Positions 33,818 through 42,539 of a DNA stretch of 64,000 bases are shown here, piece after piece (position 1 is the stretch's first letter; every line of letters begins with the position of its first letter). The stretch is taken from positions 29,311 to 93,310 of the forward strand of contig JAAFJG010000013.1 in assembly GCA_013298075.1 (NCBI GenBank). The letters run 5' to 3'. The position numbers and the translations under genes were made by a program. This DNA is from Cytophagales bacterium. Lineage in GTDB: Bacteria; Bacteroidota; Bacteroidia; Cytophagales; Microscillaceae. The notes below the pieces were generated by a model, which did no database searches, was not told the DNA's origin, and saw nothing but the letters and a program-made list of their open reading frames with translations.

Positions 33818-35122
33818 ATGGCTTCCATTGAGGTAAAAGGCGGTAAACAATTAAAAGGCGAAATCACGCCACAAGGTGCAAAAAACGAAGCATTACAAAT
33901 TTTGTGTGCCGTTTTATTGACTGAAGAACCTGTCATTATTCATAACATTCCTAATATTAGAGATGTGAATAAATTGATAGAATTATTAGAAGATTTGGGC
34001 GTAAGAGTTACGGCTTTGAAAGAAGGTTCTTATCGTTTTGAAGCAAAAAATGTTGATTTAGATTATTTAGTGAGCGATACTTTTTTGAAAAAAGGAGCGG
34101 CTTTGCGTGGTTCAGTCATGATTTTAGGACCTCTTTTGGGAAGATTTGGTAAAAGTCGTATTCCTAGACCGGGCGGTGATAAAATTGGTCGCAGACGATT
34201 AGATACACATTTTTGGGGTTTGGCTGAATTAGGAGCAGTTTTTAATTATGATGCAGAAAGAGATATTTATGATATTGAAGCCAAAAATTTGACAGGAAAA
34301 TATATTTTACTCGATGAAGCATCAGTAACAGGAACGGCAAATATTATTATGGGGGCGGTATTGGCAAAAGGTACAACTACTATTTATAATGCGGCTTGTG
34401 AGCCTTATATCCAACAATTATGTAAAATGTTGAATAGAATGGGCGCAAAAATTTCGGGAATTGCTTCTAATTTATTAACCATCGAAGGCGTAAAAGAATT
34501 GGGCGGAACAGAACATACAATGCTGCCTGATATGATTGAAATTGGAAGTTTTATTGGTTTGGCGGCTATGACAGGTTCTGAAATTACGATAAAAAATGCA
34601 GGACTTGAACATTTAGGCATTATTCCAAAAATATTTTCACGTTTGGGAATACAAATGGAATTTAGAAATGATGATATTTTTATCCCCGCACAAACGCATT
34701 ATGAAATTGATACTTTTATTGATGGCTCGATTTTGACTGTGGCAGATGCGCCTTGGCCTGGTTTTACGCCTGATTTATTGAGTATTGTGTTAGTAACTGC
34801 GATTCAAGCGAGAGGAACGGTTTTAATTCATCAAAAAATGTTCGAAAGTCGTTTGTTTTTTGTAGATAAATTGATTGATATGGGGGCAAAAATCATTCTT
34901 TGCGACCCACATAGAGCCAATGTAATCGGTTTGGATAAACAAATTATGCTCAAAGGCATACGCATGTCTTCGCCTGATATACGCGCAGGAGTTTCGCTTT
35001 TGATTGCCGCACTTTCTGCCAACGGAACGAGTATTATTGATAATGCGGAACAAATAGATAGAGGTTATCAATTTATTGACCAAAGATTAAATGCTTTAGG
35101 AGCGGAAATTAGAAGGCTTTAA
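33818..35122 (+). CDS. murA: UDP-N-acetylglucosamine 1-carboxyvinyltransferase
   Basis: Transfers enolpyruvate from PEP to UDP-GlcNAc, the first committed step of peptidoglycan synthesis. It has 434 residues, with KGGKQLKGEITPQGAKNEALQ (Lys and Asn of the active site), RIPRPGGDKIGRRRLDTHFWG and SPDIRAGVSLLIAAL. The usual catalytic Cys in PGGC is replaced by Asp121 (PGGD); in other bacteria that change keeps activity and gives fosfomycin insensitivity. A terminator follows at 35130-35167. Confidence 0.95.
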   Translation: MASIEVKGGKQLKGEITPQGAKNEALQILCAVLLTEEPVIIHNIPNIRDVNKLIELLEDLGVRVTALKEGSYRFEAKNVDLDYLVSDTFLKKGAALRGSVMILGPLLGRFGKSRIPRPGGDKIGRRRLDTHFWGLAELGAVFNYDAERDIYDIEAKNLTGKYILLDEASVTGTANIIMGAVLAKGTTTIYNAACEPYIQQLCKMLNRMGAKISGIASNLLTIEGVKELGGTEHTMLPDMIEIGSFIGLAAMTGSEITIKNAGLEHLGIIPKIFSRLGIQMEFRNDDIFIPAQTHYEIDTFIDGSILTVADAPWPGFTPDLLSIVLVTAIQARGTVLIHQKMFESRLFFVDKLIDMGAKIILCDPHRANVIGLDKQIMLKGIRMSSPDIRAGVSLLIAALSANGTSIIDNAEQIDRGYQFIDQRLNALGAEIRRL

Positions 35123-35129
35123 TTTTGAT

Positions 35130-35167
35130 AAAAATAGCCTTTGTATAGTTATAAAGGCTGTTTTTTT
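35130..35167 (+). terminator. Terminator after murA
   Basis: Arms AGCCTTT (35136-35142) and AAAGGCT (35153-35159), flanked by an A run and a T run. Confidence 0.8.
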
Positions 35168-35213
35168 GTTTTAATTTTTGGTTTAGAAATAAATATATTG
35201 ATTTGTAAAGAAA

Positions 35214-35981
35214 TTATTTATTTCTAAAGATTTTGGAACTTGTGCCATACAAAAGTACTTTTTCGTTATACTCTTTGTCAAAAGGTATTTTTTCAAAAAA
35301 TAATTCCAATGTTTTTAATTTATTCATGACAAACAAAACTTCTTTGTAGTGATTATAATTGCTATTTCTCATTTCAAGTTCTGCTACATTTTTACCATTA
35401 TATTTAAAAACTACTTTTTGTTCTGGTGTTTCATTTGGTCTGGTTGCTTGTGAATTAAATGCTGTTAAATTTTCACCAAAAACCTCAATTACTTCTTTTT
35501 TTAGAAAAACGTGATATTTATTTTCGTGTTTAACTGTTAGATAATTTACCTCTCCTGCATTAAACATAGCCACATTCATAAAGCTTTTTATTCTTCTTTT
35601 TTCTTGAAATTTTTCATTCAATTCTCTCATTTGAGTTCTTAACTCGTTTTTATAAAATGATTTATTTGCTTTGTATTCATCATAAGTTTCAGGATATAAG
35701 TCTAAACATTTAATCAAAATTTGCCCTATCCCATTCATTGTTTGAAAATTATCATCATTTTCAAATCTATTTTTTCTATACAAAAAAATCTGCCATCTTT
35801 TAGTTCCACTTTTTAATGAATGAGTATCTCCATTATGATCGACTACATCTTTTTTTGCTTGCATATTATTTTGATAATCAGCCTCTAAGCCTATTATTTT
35901 GGCAAATTCTAAGGCATCATCATGTCCTTTTTGTCTTACTTCTCTTGCCTGTTCGCTTGACATTGCTTTTTTTTTGTTCAT
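35214..35981 (-). CDS. Probable type II restriction endonuclease
   Basis: A 255-residue protein overlapping the Dam-class methyltransferase gene by 4 bases (ATGA), the usual coupling in a restriction-modification operon. A possible catalytic core is DHNGDTHSLKSG (Asp48, Asp52, Ser55-Leu-Lys57) followed by KRWQIFLYRKNRF, which would be a D...(S/E)xK variant of PD-(D/E)XK. The rest is charged and helical. I do not recognise the target site or a named family. Function rests mainly on context. Confidence 0.7.
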   Translation of the reverse strand: MNKKKAMSSEQAREVRQKGHDDALEFAKIIGLEADYQNNMQAKKDVVDHNGDTHSLKSGTKRWQIFLYRKNRFENDDNFQTMNGIGQILIKCLDLYPETYDEYKANKSFYKNELRTQMRELNEKFQEKRRIKSFMNVAMFNAGEVNYLTVKHENKYHVFLKKEVIEVFGENLTAFNSQATRPNETPEQKVVFKYNGKNVAELEMRNSNYNHYKEVLFVMNKLKTLELFFEKIPFDKEYNEKVLLYGTSSKIFRNK

Positions 35982-36940
35982 CTTTTTATGATTAAAACTT
36001 CGTGAGATTTTTTTACATGATTTATTCCTTCATTAATTCGATTTGCACCTATTCGAGTTTCACCTTGTCCCATTGTATATTGCCAAGAAACTTCTATAAA
36101 TTCAAAATCTTTATACCATTCTCTGATAGTTGAACAATCATTATAAGAAATAATAAAATTTCCTTTATGTGCCAATAATAAATCTTTCAATTTTTCGTGA
36201 GCAAAATTATTATGATGAATAGGAAAATTTCTTTGTGGATAAATACCTTTAAACATTTTGCTATCGCCCTCTAAAAAATAAGGTGGATCACAATAAAAAA
36301 AGTCGTTTTGATACAAAGGAAACACATTTTCAAAGCTTTCACAATTTATTTCTAAATTATTTAGTTTTGTATTTCTTATTTTTTCGACCATTTTTTCATA
36401 TCTTTTTTCTTGCATATATACAGAAGAAGGCCAGCTCAAAAATCCAGGTCCGTAAGAAGTATTGTGATTAAAATAATAATGAGCAGCCAAATCAATTTTA
36501 TCTTCTATTTTTTCAATATCTTTCCAATGAGATTTTAATCTTGTTTTTACTTCATTAAAACCTTCATTATTAGGTTGAAAAGTTGCTAAAACTTGGGCTA
36601 ATTCTTCAGGAAATTCAATTTGAGCTTGCCAATAATTTACTAAAATATCAAAAATATCAAAACCAATGACGGGAATATTGGCATAAGTTGAGCAAGCAAT
36701 TTCAAAAGAGCCACCACCAAAAAAAGGAGAAATAATTCTTTCTACATTTTCAGGAACTAACTCTAAAATCAAACCTACCGCTAAACTTTTCCCACCTGCA
36801 TAACGCAAAGGTGAGCCTAAAAATCTTTTGTATTTATTTTTACCATTACTTGGACTTTTAAGTTTTTTTAGAAAAAAATCTTTTGTTGGCTTATTTTTAT
36901 CCTCAACTTTACTAATAGGATATAATTGTGTTTGCACCAT
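35978..36940 (-). CDS. Dam-class (D12) DNA adenine N6-methyltransferase
   Basis: A 320-residue alpha-class adenine methyltransferase. The order is GSPLRYAGGKSLAVGLI (motif X), ISPFFGGGSFEIA (motif I, SAM binding) and FFYCDPPYFLEG (motif IV, catalytic DPPY). It protects the genome from the partner endonuclease encoded immediately downstream. The recognition sequence cannot be predicted. A -7-like box TACCTTTGT lies at 36965-36973. About 40 residues precede motif X, longer than E. coli Dam. Confidence 0.9.
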   Translation of the reverse strand: MVQTQLYPISKVEDKNKPTKDFFLKKLKSPSNGKNKYKRFLGSPLRYAGGKSLAVGLILELVPENVERIISPFFGGGSFEIACSTYANIPVIGFDIFDILVNYWQAQIEFPEELAQVLATFQPNNEGFNEVKTRLKSHWKDIEKIEDKIDLAAHYYFNHNTSYGPGFLSWPSSVYMQEKRYEKMVEKIRNTKLNNLEINCESFENVFPLYQNDFFYCDPPYFLEGDSKMFKGIYPQRNFPIHHNNFAHEKLKDLLLAHKGNFIISYNDCSTIREWYKDFEFIEVSWQYTMGQGETRIGANRINEGINHVKKSHEVLIIKR

Positions 36941-36964
36941 AATTTTAATATGCTAAAATTTATT

Positions 36965-36973
36965 ACAAAGGTA
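36965..36973 (-). promoter_or_regulatory. -7-like box for the restriction-modification operon
   Basis: TACCTTTGT on the minus strand, 25 bp before the methyltransferase ATG; one mismatch to TAnnTTTGC. Confidence 0.5.
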
Positions 36974-37027
36974 ATCGTTTTTTGACAAAAATAAAATTAT
37001 TCTTATCATTTTTTCTAAATATTTTAT

Positions 37028-37385
37028 TCGATCTTCCGTACCCTATTTTTAAAAATGAGTATATCATTAGGGAGCATCTAAAAAATAAGTTACCCATTTT
37101 ATATTTAGAAATATGAACGAATATATAAAGTGTTGGTGTTAACGCCAACGCTTTGTATAAGTAGAGGTTTTTATTGGGTATAATATTTTTTACTTAGTCT
37201 CTTAAAATTCGAGAATTTATTGGCAAAATCATCTAATAAATTTTATTTTAACAATAATCTGAATAGAAATTAATAAATCAAGATAAATTTTTTGGTAAAT
37301 TAAGTAATTTTTATATATAAAATTTTAAATATTTATATATTTTTGAGTAAATGCTCTAAACTGAAAAAAGGTGCGGAAAGTAGGG
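37028..37385. repeat. Family C element interrupted by a family D element (C2)
   Basis: After removal of 37070-37202 plus one TA, the remaining 223 bp align with C1 (27862-28084) end to end. The outer ends are TCGATCTTCCGTACCC and (inverted) CCCTACTTTCCGCACC. It fills the gap between the methyltransferase and HNH genes. Confidence 0.8.
37070..37202. mobile_element. Family D MITE-like element with TA duplication (D2)
   Basis: 133 bp, GGGAGCATCTAAAAAATAAG at the left and AGTCTCT at the right, flanked by TA at 37068-37069 and 37203-37204. The empty site is visible in C1 (CATTAAAATTC). An internal short hairpin TGTTGGTGTTAACGCCAACG differs from the D1 centre. TA duplication is the hallmark of IS630/Tc1-mariner-type transposition. 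Confidence 0.88.
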
Positions 37386-37509
37386 TTTAAGGAACAACCA
37401 AAGCAATAATTTCCTAAGAATAAAATAAATTCACTAAAAATTTGTTTTTTAGTTTGATTTATTTTATTTTTGTATATCACATATTCGAAAGACTATCTAA
37501 ACATTGATT

Positions 37510-38178
37510 ATGAAGCATATACACAAAACAAAAGAGCCACAAAGTTTAAGCGAATTAAAAACCGTTACACAAAAAAATCAACTCAAAGTAACTTTTGAAA
37601 CTTTGCCTGCTAACGTAATTTATGATTTAGTTCATACACTTTTGTACGAACAGGGGGCGTTGTGTTGTTATTGTCAGAATGAAGTAAGTGCAGAAACTGC
37701 TCATTTAATTCCGTTTATTCACGCTCAAGATGAGATTTTAAATTATACTAATTTCTTTCTTTCTTGCAATCATTCTAATCATTTGCCGCCCGACCAACAG
37801 CATTGTTATATCAAAAAAGGAATGAATCTAATTCCTAAATTTATGTCTGACGATGAATGTGCTAACTTGTTCAGATACAATACTTTAGGGGAAATTTTAC
37901 CTTCGGGAACGCATCGAACTGTCCGTAAATGTAAAGATAATTATGATTCGCTTACTCCCGTTCAACAATCTATTTTAAGTTCGATTGATGTTTTGAATTT
38001 GAATGCAGATAGATTAAAAGATTTGAGAAAAATGATACTTTCACAAATTACAACTAATTTTAAAAAATCAACCAAAACACATATCCAACAAGCTATGGAG
38101 CATTACGGTAAAAGAGATAAAACAGGAAAATATACTCGGTTTACAGAAGTAATTATTTATTATTTAGGCGTTATGTAG
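37510..38178 (+). CDS. PtuB-like (TIGR02646-type) HNH endonuclease
   Basis: A 222-residue protein from the ATG at 37510. GALCCYCQNEVS (Cys52, Cys53, Cys55) followed by ETAHLIPFI and LNYTNFFLSCNHSN matches the layout CCYCE...EHxxP...N..LSC of the HNH proteins that act as PtuB in Septu and retron-Ec78 defence. The metal-binding details differ (AH for EH, CNHSN for CxxCN), so activity is uncertain. In Septu the gene lies next to the ATPase PtuA; here a PtuA-like ATPase is 2.1 kb away on the opposite strand. Role in phage defence is inferred. Confidence 0.65.
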   Translation: MKHIHKTKEPQSLSELKTVTQKNQLKVTFETLPANVIYDLVHTLLYEQGALCCYCQNEVSAETAHLIPFIHAQDEILNYTNFFLSCNHSNHLPPDQQHCYIKKGMNLIPKFMSDDECANLFRYNTLGEILPSGTHRTVRKCKDNYDSLTPVQQSILSSIDVLNLNADRLKDLRKMILSQITTNFKKSTKTHIQQAMEHYGKRDKTGKYTRFTEVIIYYLGVM

Positions 38179-38249
38179 ATTATATTCTTATTTTTTCATA
38201 AAAATTTTGCAAAAAATGTTTCTTTTTTGTTTTATGACAAAATATTAAT

Positions 38250-38258
38250 TACTTTTGC
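38250..38258 (+). promoter_or_regulatory. -7 promoter box for dprA
   Basis: TACTTTTGC, 20 bp before the ATG at 38279 and overlapping the longer frame, so it supports the later start. Confidence 0.65.
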
Positions 38259-38278
38259 ATCTATATTTTTATGATTAT

Positions 38279-39406
38279 ATGAAAAAAAATGACCTTTTTT
38301 ACCAAGTAGCTTTAAGTCTTATTGATGGAATAGGAGGCAAAAATGCACGCCTTTTATTTATGTATTGTGGCTCTGCTCAAAATATATTTCAAAAATGGAC
38401 AGCCGAACAATTTTATAAAACCATTCACGGAATAGGCGAAAAAACCGCCAGAAAAATAGAATCTCAAAAAAAAGAAGCACTCAAAAAAGCAGAAGAAATT
38501 ATCGAAAAATGCGAAAAAAATGAGGTTCAAATTCTAAGTTTATTTGATAAAAATACAGATTTTCCTGATATTTTAAGAAACTACGAAGACTCTCCTTTGT
38601 TGATGTATTATAAAGGAAGTGCCAAATTGAACGATAAAAAAATAATTGGAATAGTAGGAACAAGACAAGCAACAGATTATGGACGAGATGCGGTAGAAAG
38701 TATATTGAATGATTTGGCACCTTATAAACCATTGATTATCAGTGGATTGGCTTATGGAATTGATATTGCAGCCCACAAAATCGCCCTCAAATTAGGTTTA
38801 GAAACCATCGGAGTAATGGCAAGTGGTTTGGATATTATTTATCCTGCAGAACATAAAAGATATGCTTTTGAAATGATAGAAAATGGTGGTTTATTGACTG
38901 AAAATCCATTTGGAACGATTCCTGATGCACGCCGTTTTCCTGCTCGAAATAGAATTATTGCAGGCATGTCTAATGCGTTGGTGGTGATCGAAGCACAGAT
39001 AAAAGGTGGAGCAATTATTACAGCTGATATTGCCAATGATTATAATAAAGACGTTTTTGCCGTTCCTGGCTCTATTAAAAGTGAAGTTTCTTTGGGTTGT
39101 AATCTACTTATTCAACAAAACAAAGCGATGTTGGTTAATTCTGGAGCAGAAATTATTCAATTTTTAGAATGGGACAATTCGCAAAAAGTCAATAAACAAA
39201 TTCAATTAGATTTAGATTCTTTGGAATTAAGTGAATTTGAAAAACAAATCTTAAAACATTTGAAAGAAAAAGGACAAACACAAGTCGATATTTTGGCTTA
39301 TCAACTCTCAAAACCTATTCAAGAACTCAATCCTTTGTTGTTAAATTTAGAATTATTGAATTTGATAAAATCAGCTCCTGGACAAAAATATTCGCTCAAA
39401 AACTAA
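38279..39406 (+). CDS. dprA: DNA-processing protein DprA
   Basis: A 376-residue protein that loads RecA on incoming single-stranded DNA during natural transformation. An N-terminal helix-hairpin-helix region (IHGIGEKTARKIE) precedes the Rossmann core GIVGTRQATDYGRD, SGLAYGIDIAAHKIAL, PARNRIIAGMSN and GGAIITADIAND, and a C-terminal winged-helix region (FEKQILKHLKEKGQTQVDIL). Full length. It is followed after 20 bp by yraN, a common pair with DprA. Confidence 0.94.
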   Translation: MKKNDLFYQVALSLIDGIGGKNARLLFMYCGSAQNIFQKWTAEQFYKTIHGIGEKTARKIESQKKEALKKAEEIIEKCEKNEVQILSLFDKNTDFPDILRNYEDSPLLMYYKGSAKLNDKKIIGIVGTRQATDYGRDAVESILNDLAPYKPLIISGLAYGIDIAAHKIALKLGLETIGVMASGLDIIYPAEHKRYAFEMIENGGLLTENPFGTIPDARRFPARNRIIAGMSNALVVIEAQIKGGAIITADIANDYNKDVFAVPGSIKSEVSLGCNLLIQQNKAMLVNSGAEIIQFLEWDNSQKVNKQIQLDLDSLELSEFEKQILKHLKEKGQTQVDILAYQLSKPIQELNPLLLNLELLNLIKSAPGQKYSLKN

Positions 39407-39426
39407 AAACATATAAGTATTTTTAG

Positions 39427-39780
39427 ATGGAAAATAAGCGAGAAAAGGGAAATTTTGGAGAAGATTTGGCGATTGTTTTTTTAGAAAATAAAAATTATCA
39501 AATCATAGCAAGGCATTTTAAATTAGGTAAAAAAGAAATTGATATAATTGCTTTAAAAGATAATTGTTTGATATTTATAGAAGTAAAATTTAGAAAAAAT
39601 ATAACTTTTGGATTTCCTGAGCAAGCCGTAAATCTCAAAAAACAACAAAATATCAAAGAAGTAGCCGAACATTATATTTTTACGAATAATTGGACAGAAA
39701 ATATTCGTTTTGATATTGTTGCTATTATTCAACAAAAAAATAAAACAGAATATTTGCATATCGAAGATGCTTTTTATTAA
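39427..39780 (+). CDS. yraN: YraN-family (UPF0102) nuclease-fold protein
   Basis: A 117-residue protein with the restriction-endonuclease-like fold: GNFGEDLAIVFLENKNYQII at the start, then KKEIDIIALKDNCLIFIEVKFRK, giving the D...ExK pattern (EID...EVK). The biochemical role is poorly defined in the family. Directly downstream of dprA on the same strand, so probably co-transcribed. Its stop overlaps the stop of the convergent zinc-ribbon gene by 4 bases. Confidence 0.88.
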   Translation: MENKREKGNFGEDLAIVFLENKNYQIIARHFKLGKKEIDIIALKDNCLIFIEVKFRKNITFGFPEQAVNLKKQQNIKEVAEHYIFTNNWTENIRFDIVAIIQQKNKTEYLHIEDAFY

Positions 39781-40193
39781 AATTGAATATCAATACTAAT
39801 TTTTGCTAAAAATAAAAAAAGAACCAATATCATCAAAATTCCTATCCATACTTTTAGCATTGTATTCCATTTTGATAATTCATTATTTTCGTGATGCAAA
39901 TTTTCGGTTACGTGAGCGTTTGTGTCATAAAAAACTTGTAAATCTTGCATTTTTTGGTTTAATTCTTTGTTATTTTCTCTTAGTTTTTTGTTTTCTGTAG
40001 TAAATCTTTTTAAATTGGTTTCTATTTTTTTGAGTTCTTGAGGAGTAATGGCATTGATAATAGGAATTTCACTTGGTTTTTTTATCAATGAATTGACTTC
40101 ATTCCACGAAAAATATCTTTCCACACTACAAACCTGACAATGAATAATATTATCAGCATTATTAGTTTCGCAGTTGATACAAGTCCAAGCCAT
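39777..40193 (-). CDS. Zinc-ribbon, coiled-coil, tail-anchored membrane protein
   Basis: A 138-residue protein of three parts: an N-terminal RanBP2-type zinc ribbon (WTCINCETNNADNIIHCQVC, four Cys), a long coiled coil (about 50-105) and a C-terminal membrane helix (VWIGILMILVLFLFLA). The ribbon would face the cytoplasm. It is the downstream neighbour of the PtuA-like ATPase gene on the same strand, so a link to that ATPase is possible. I do not recognise a named family. Confidence 0.7.
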   Translation of the reverse strand: MAWTCINCETNNADNIIHCQVCSVERYFSWNEVNSLIKKPSEIPIINAITPQELKKIETNLKRFTTENKKLRENNKELNQKMQDLQVFYDTNAHVTENLHHENNELSKWNTMLKVWIGILMILVLFLFLAKISIDIQF

Positions 40194-40268
40194 TTTTTTT
40201 TGGATATTTTTAGGGGAAATAAAATGATTTTTTTGTTATTTTGATAGAATAAAAATAAGTGAAACAAA

Positions 40269-40300
40269 CTTTTATACACATAAAAAATATGTATAAAAGT
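40269..40300 (-). terminator. Hairpin between the ATPase and zinc-ribbon genes
   Basis: ACTTTTATAC (40269-40278) pairs with GTATAAAAGT (40291-40300). It follows the ATPase stop on the minus strand. Confidence 0.6.
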
Positions 40301-40318
40301 TTAATGAAATTTATTTTT

Positions 40319-41647
40319 TTAAAGACCTGGAAAAATATCTTCGTTACTTTCCTCGTCATTTTCGTCCTCAATTTTTTCTAATTCTCGAAAACTCAAAAGC
40401 ATTTCTGCCCGCATTAATTCGGTATCGTCTTGCCCCAAATATCCTTTCAATTTTTTGCCAATTTCTTTAGAATTATCCGTATTTCCTTCGCCATTTTCAA
40501 TCAATTCAAAGTATTCATCTAATAATTCTTGCACTTCATTGATTCTTTCAGGCGTATTCATAATATTTTTTAACACATCATTAGCCGTTTTTCCGTAAGT
40601 ATGTTGGCGATAATACGCTTTTGCTTCGCCATTTTCATCTTCATTGATAGTAATGACTTTATCTTGCGAAGCACTCAAAATCAAAGGCGAATGAGTCGTA
40701 ACAATAAATTGAATATTTGGAAAAGTATCTTTCAAACTTTTAACGACGTGCCTTTGCCAAGCAGGGTGCAAATGCAAATCTAATTCATCAATCAAAACAA
40801 TTCCTTCTGTTTTTCGGGCTGCTTCGGTTTGAAAATGTGGATTTAAAACCGCACATCTAAACGCAATATCTGCAATCATTGCCAACATATTTCTTACGCC
40901 ATCACTCAAATATTTGAAAGGCATACGTTTAGTTTGTTCGGGGTGATGTTTGTCTATAAATTCTAACACTAATTCTTTTCTATTAAAATCAAAATAAATA
41001 TTTTTACAGTTTTCGATACATTCGACGACTGCTTTTCTGACCACATTCAATCCAAATGTTTCTTTTCTTTGTTGTAACAATACCATTTCTTCTTTTTCAA
41101 ACCATTTTACAAAAAATTTATTATTCGAAGTTGCCTTCAATCCATTATAATATCCATCGTGCAAACGCATATTTTTCAACGGATTGGTGTCTGGTCTTTC
41201 TTTCCAAAGTCTTTCAGTCGAATAATATACCAACAAAGGCAAATGAATATCAGGTTTTCCATCTCTAATATTATCCTGCATTTTTTTGGCAATTTCTTTG
41301 ATATTCTTTGCGTTTACGTGTGTAGTTTTCGTTTTTGCGCCTGTCAATTCTCTTGTCCACTCTATTACTTCGCCGTTTATTTCGCCTATTGTGTCGATTT
41401 TTACGGGAAATTTTTGATTAATATCAAAATCTTGTGTAACAATTCTGATGTCCTCATTTTGAATACTTCTATTTTCCGCATAATCAATTCCCAAGAAAAA
41501 AGAGCCAATAGAAATAGTTAAGGCTTCTAAAATAGCCGTTTTTCCTACTCCATTTCCACCAATAATAATGTTAAAATTAGGGTGAAAGTCAATAGAAAGT
41601 TCTTTATAAGCACGAAAATTTTGTAAATGAAGATGATTTATTTTCAT
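40319..41647 (-). CDS. PtuA-like SMC/RecF-type AAA ATPase
   Basis: A 442-residue ABC-class ATPase from the ATG at 41647 (MKINHLHLQNFRAYKEL). Walker A is GGNGVGKT (30-37), then LVYYSTERLW, the signature-like YLSDGVRNMLAMIADIA, Walker B GIVLIDELDLHLHPAWQ and the switch TTHSPLIL. There is no coiled-coil arm of SMC length. This layout is that of defence ATPases (PtuA of Septu, OLD-like proteins without Toprim). Lacking a Toprim domain, it would need a separate nuclease such as the HNH protein at 37510. The start is set by the promoter box at 41692-41700, which lies inside the longer frame. Confidence 0.75.
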   Translation of the reverse strand: MKINHLHLQNFRAYKELSIDFHPNFNIIIGGNGVGKTAILEALTISIGSFFLGIDYAENRSIQNEDIRIVTQDFDINQKFPVKIDTIGEINGEVIEWTRELTGAKTKTTHVNAKNIKEIAKKMQDNIRDGKPDIHLPLLVYYSTERLWKERPDTNPLKNMRLHDGYYNGLKATSNNKFFVKWFEKEEMVLLQQRKETFGLNVVRKAVVECIENCKNIYFDFNRKELVLEFIDKHHPEQTKRMPFKYLSDGVRNMLAMIADIAFRCAVLNPHFQTEAARKTEGIVLIDELDLHLHPAWQRHVVKSLKDTFPNIQFIVTTHSPLILSASQDKVITINEDENGEAKAYYRQHTYGKTANDVLKNIMNTPERINEVQELLDEYFELIENGEGNTDNSKEIGKKLKGYLGQDDTELMRAEMLLSFRELEKIEDENDEESNEDIFPGL

Positions 41648-41691
41648 TTGAAAAATGGGTATTTTGGACGTAAAAATTGATGTTTTGAGTA

Positions 41692-41700
41692 GCAAAAATA
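41692..41700 (-). promoter_or_regulatory. -7 promoter box for the AAA ATPase gene
   Basis: TATTTTTGC on the minus strand; overlaps the longest frame start (41695) and so favours the ATG at 41647. Confidence 0.65.
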
Positions 41701-41739
41701 ATAATTTTTTTTGAAAAAACCAAATTTTTTACTATAAAA

Positions 41740-42456
41740 TTATAAAAAACTTGCTAATTCTTCCCAAGATATTTTTTCTTCGTATAATGCTTTGCCAATT
41801 ATTACGCCTGCTAATTGGTTATTTTTGAGTAACGATAATTCTTCGATTTGATGCACGCCTCCGCTGGCAATCAGTTGAATAGACGAAAATTGTTGAATTA
41901 TTTTTTGGTATAATCCCAAAGAAACGCCTGCTAATTTTCCATCTTTTTCAATATCTGTGCAAACTACGTGCTTTAAACCTTCTTTCAAAAAATCGGCTAT
42001 AAAATCATAAATAGACGTATCACTAATGGTTTGCCAACCGTTGATAGCAATTTTTTCGTGTTTTACGTCAGCACTTAATACAATTTTTTCGTTGCCAAAT
42101 TCTTGTAACCATTTTTTTACTTCTGATGGATTTTTGAGTGCGATACTTCCTACAATTACTTGCTTTGCTCCTAAATCAAAAGCCTTTTGAACAGCATTTT
42201 TATCTTTTATTCCACCACTAAAGTCTATTTGTAAATTTGTATTTTTAGTAATATTTTCTAAGATATTCCAATTCACAACTTCGCCTTTTTTGGCACCATC
42301 TAAATCGACTAAATGTAAATATTTTGCACCTTTTTTCTCGAATAATTGTGCAATTTCTAATGGATTTTCTGCGTATATTTTTTTTGTGTCATAATCTCCT
42401 TCAGTCAATCGTACACATTGCCCATTGATAATATCGATAGCAGGTATAATTTTCAT
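41740..42456 (-). CDS. hisA: Phosphoribosylformimino-AICAR ribotide isomerase
   Basis: A 238-residue TIM-barrel enzyme of histidine synthesis. IIPAIDIINGQCVRLTEGDY carries the first catalytic Asp, LHLVDLDGAKKG and IDFSGGIKD the substrate phosphate loop, and VVCTDIEKDGKLAGVS the second catalytic Asp, followed by LIASGGVHQIEEL. The second phosphate-binding loop and length are normal. No other his gene is in the window, so the pathway is dispersed or this gene was separated from its operon. Confidence 0.94.
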   Translation of the reverse strand: MKIIPAIDIINGQCVRLTEGDYDTKKIYAENPLEIAQLFEKKGAKYLHLVDLDGAKKGEVVNWNILENITKNTNLQIDFSGGIKDKNAVQKAFDLGAKQVIVGSIALKNPSEVKKWLQEFGNEKIVLSADVKHEKIAINGWQTISDTSIYDFIADFLKEGLKHVVCTDIEKDGKLAGVSLGLYQKIIQQFSSIQLIASGGVHQIEELSLLKNNQLAGVIIGKALYEEKISWEELASFL

Positions 42457-42539
42457 TTTTTTTGATGAATTTTTGTATGAATTTAATAAAAAATAGAGTT
42501 GTTAATAAATTTTAAAAGCAACTTTATTTTAATAAATTT

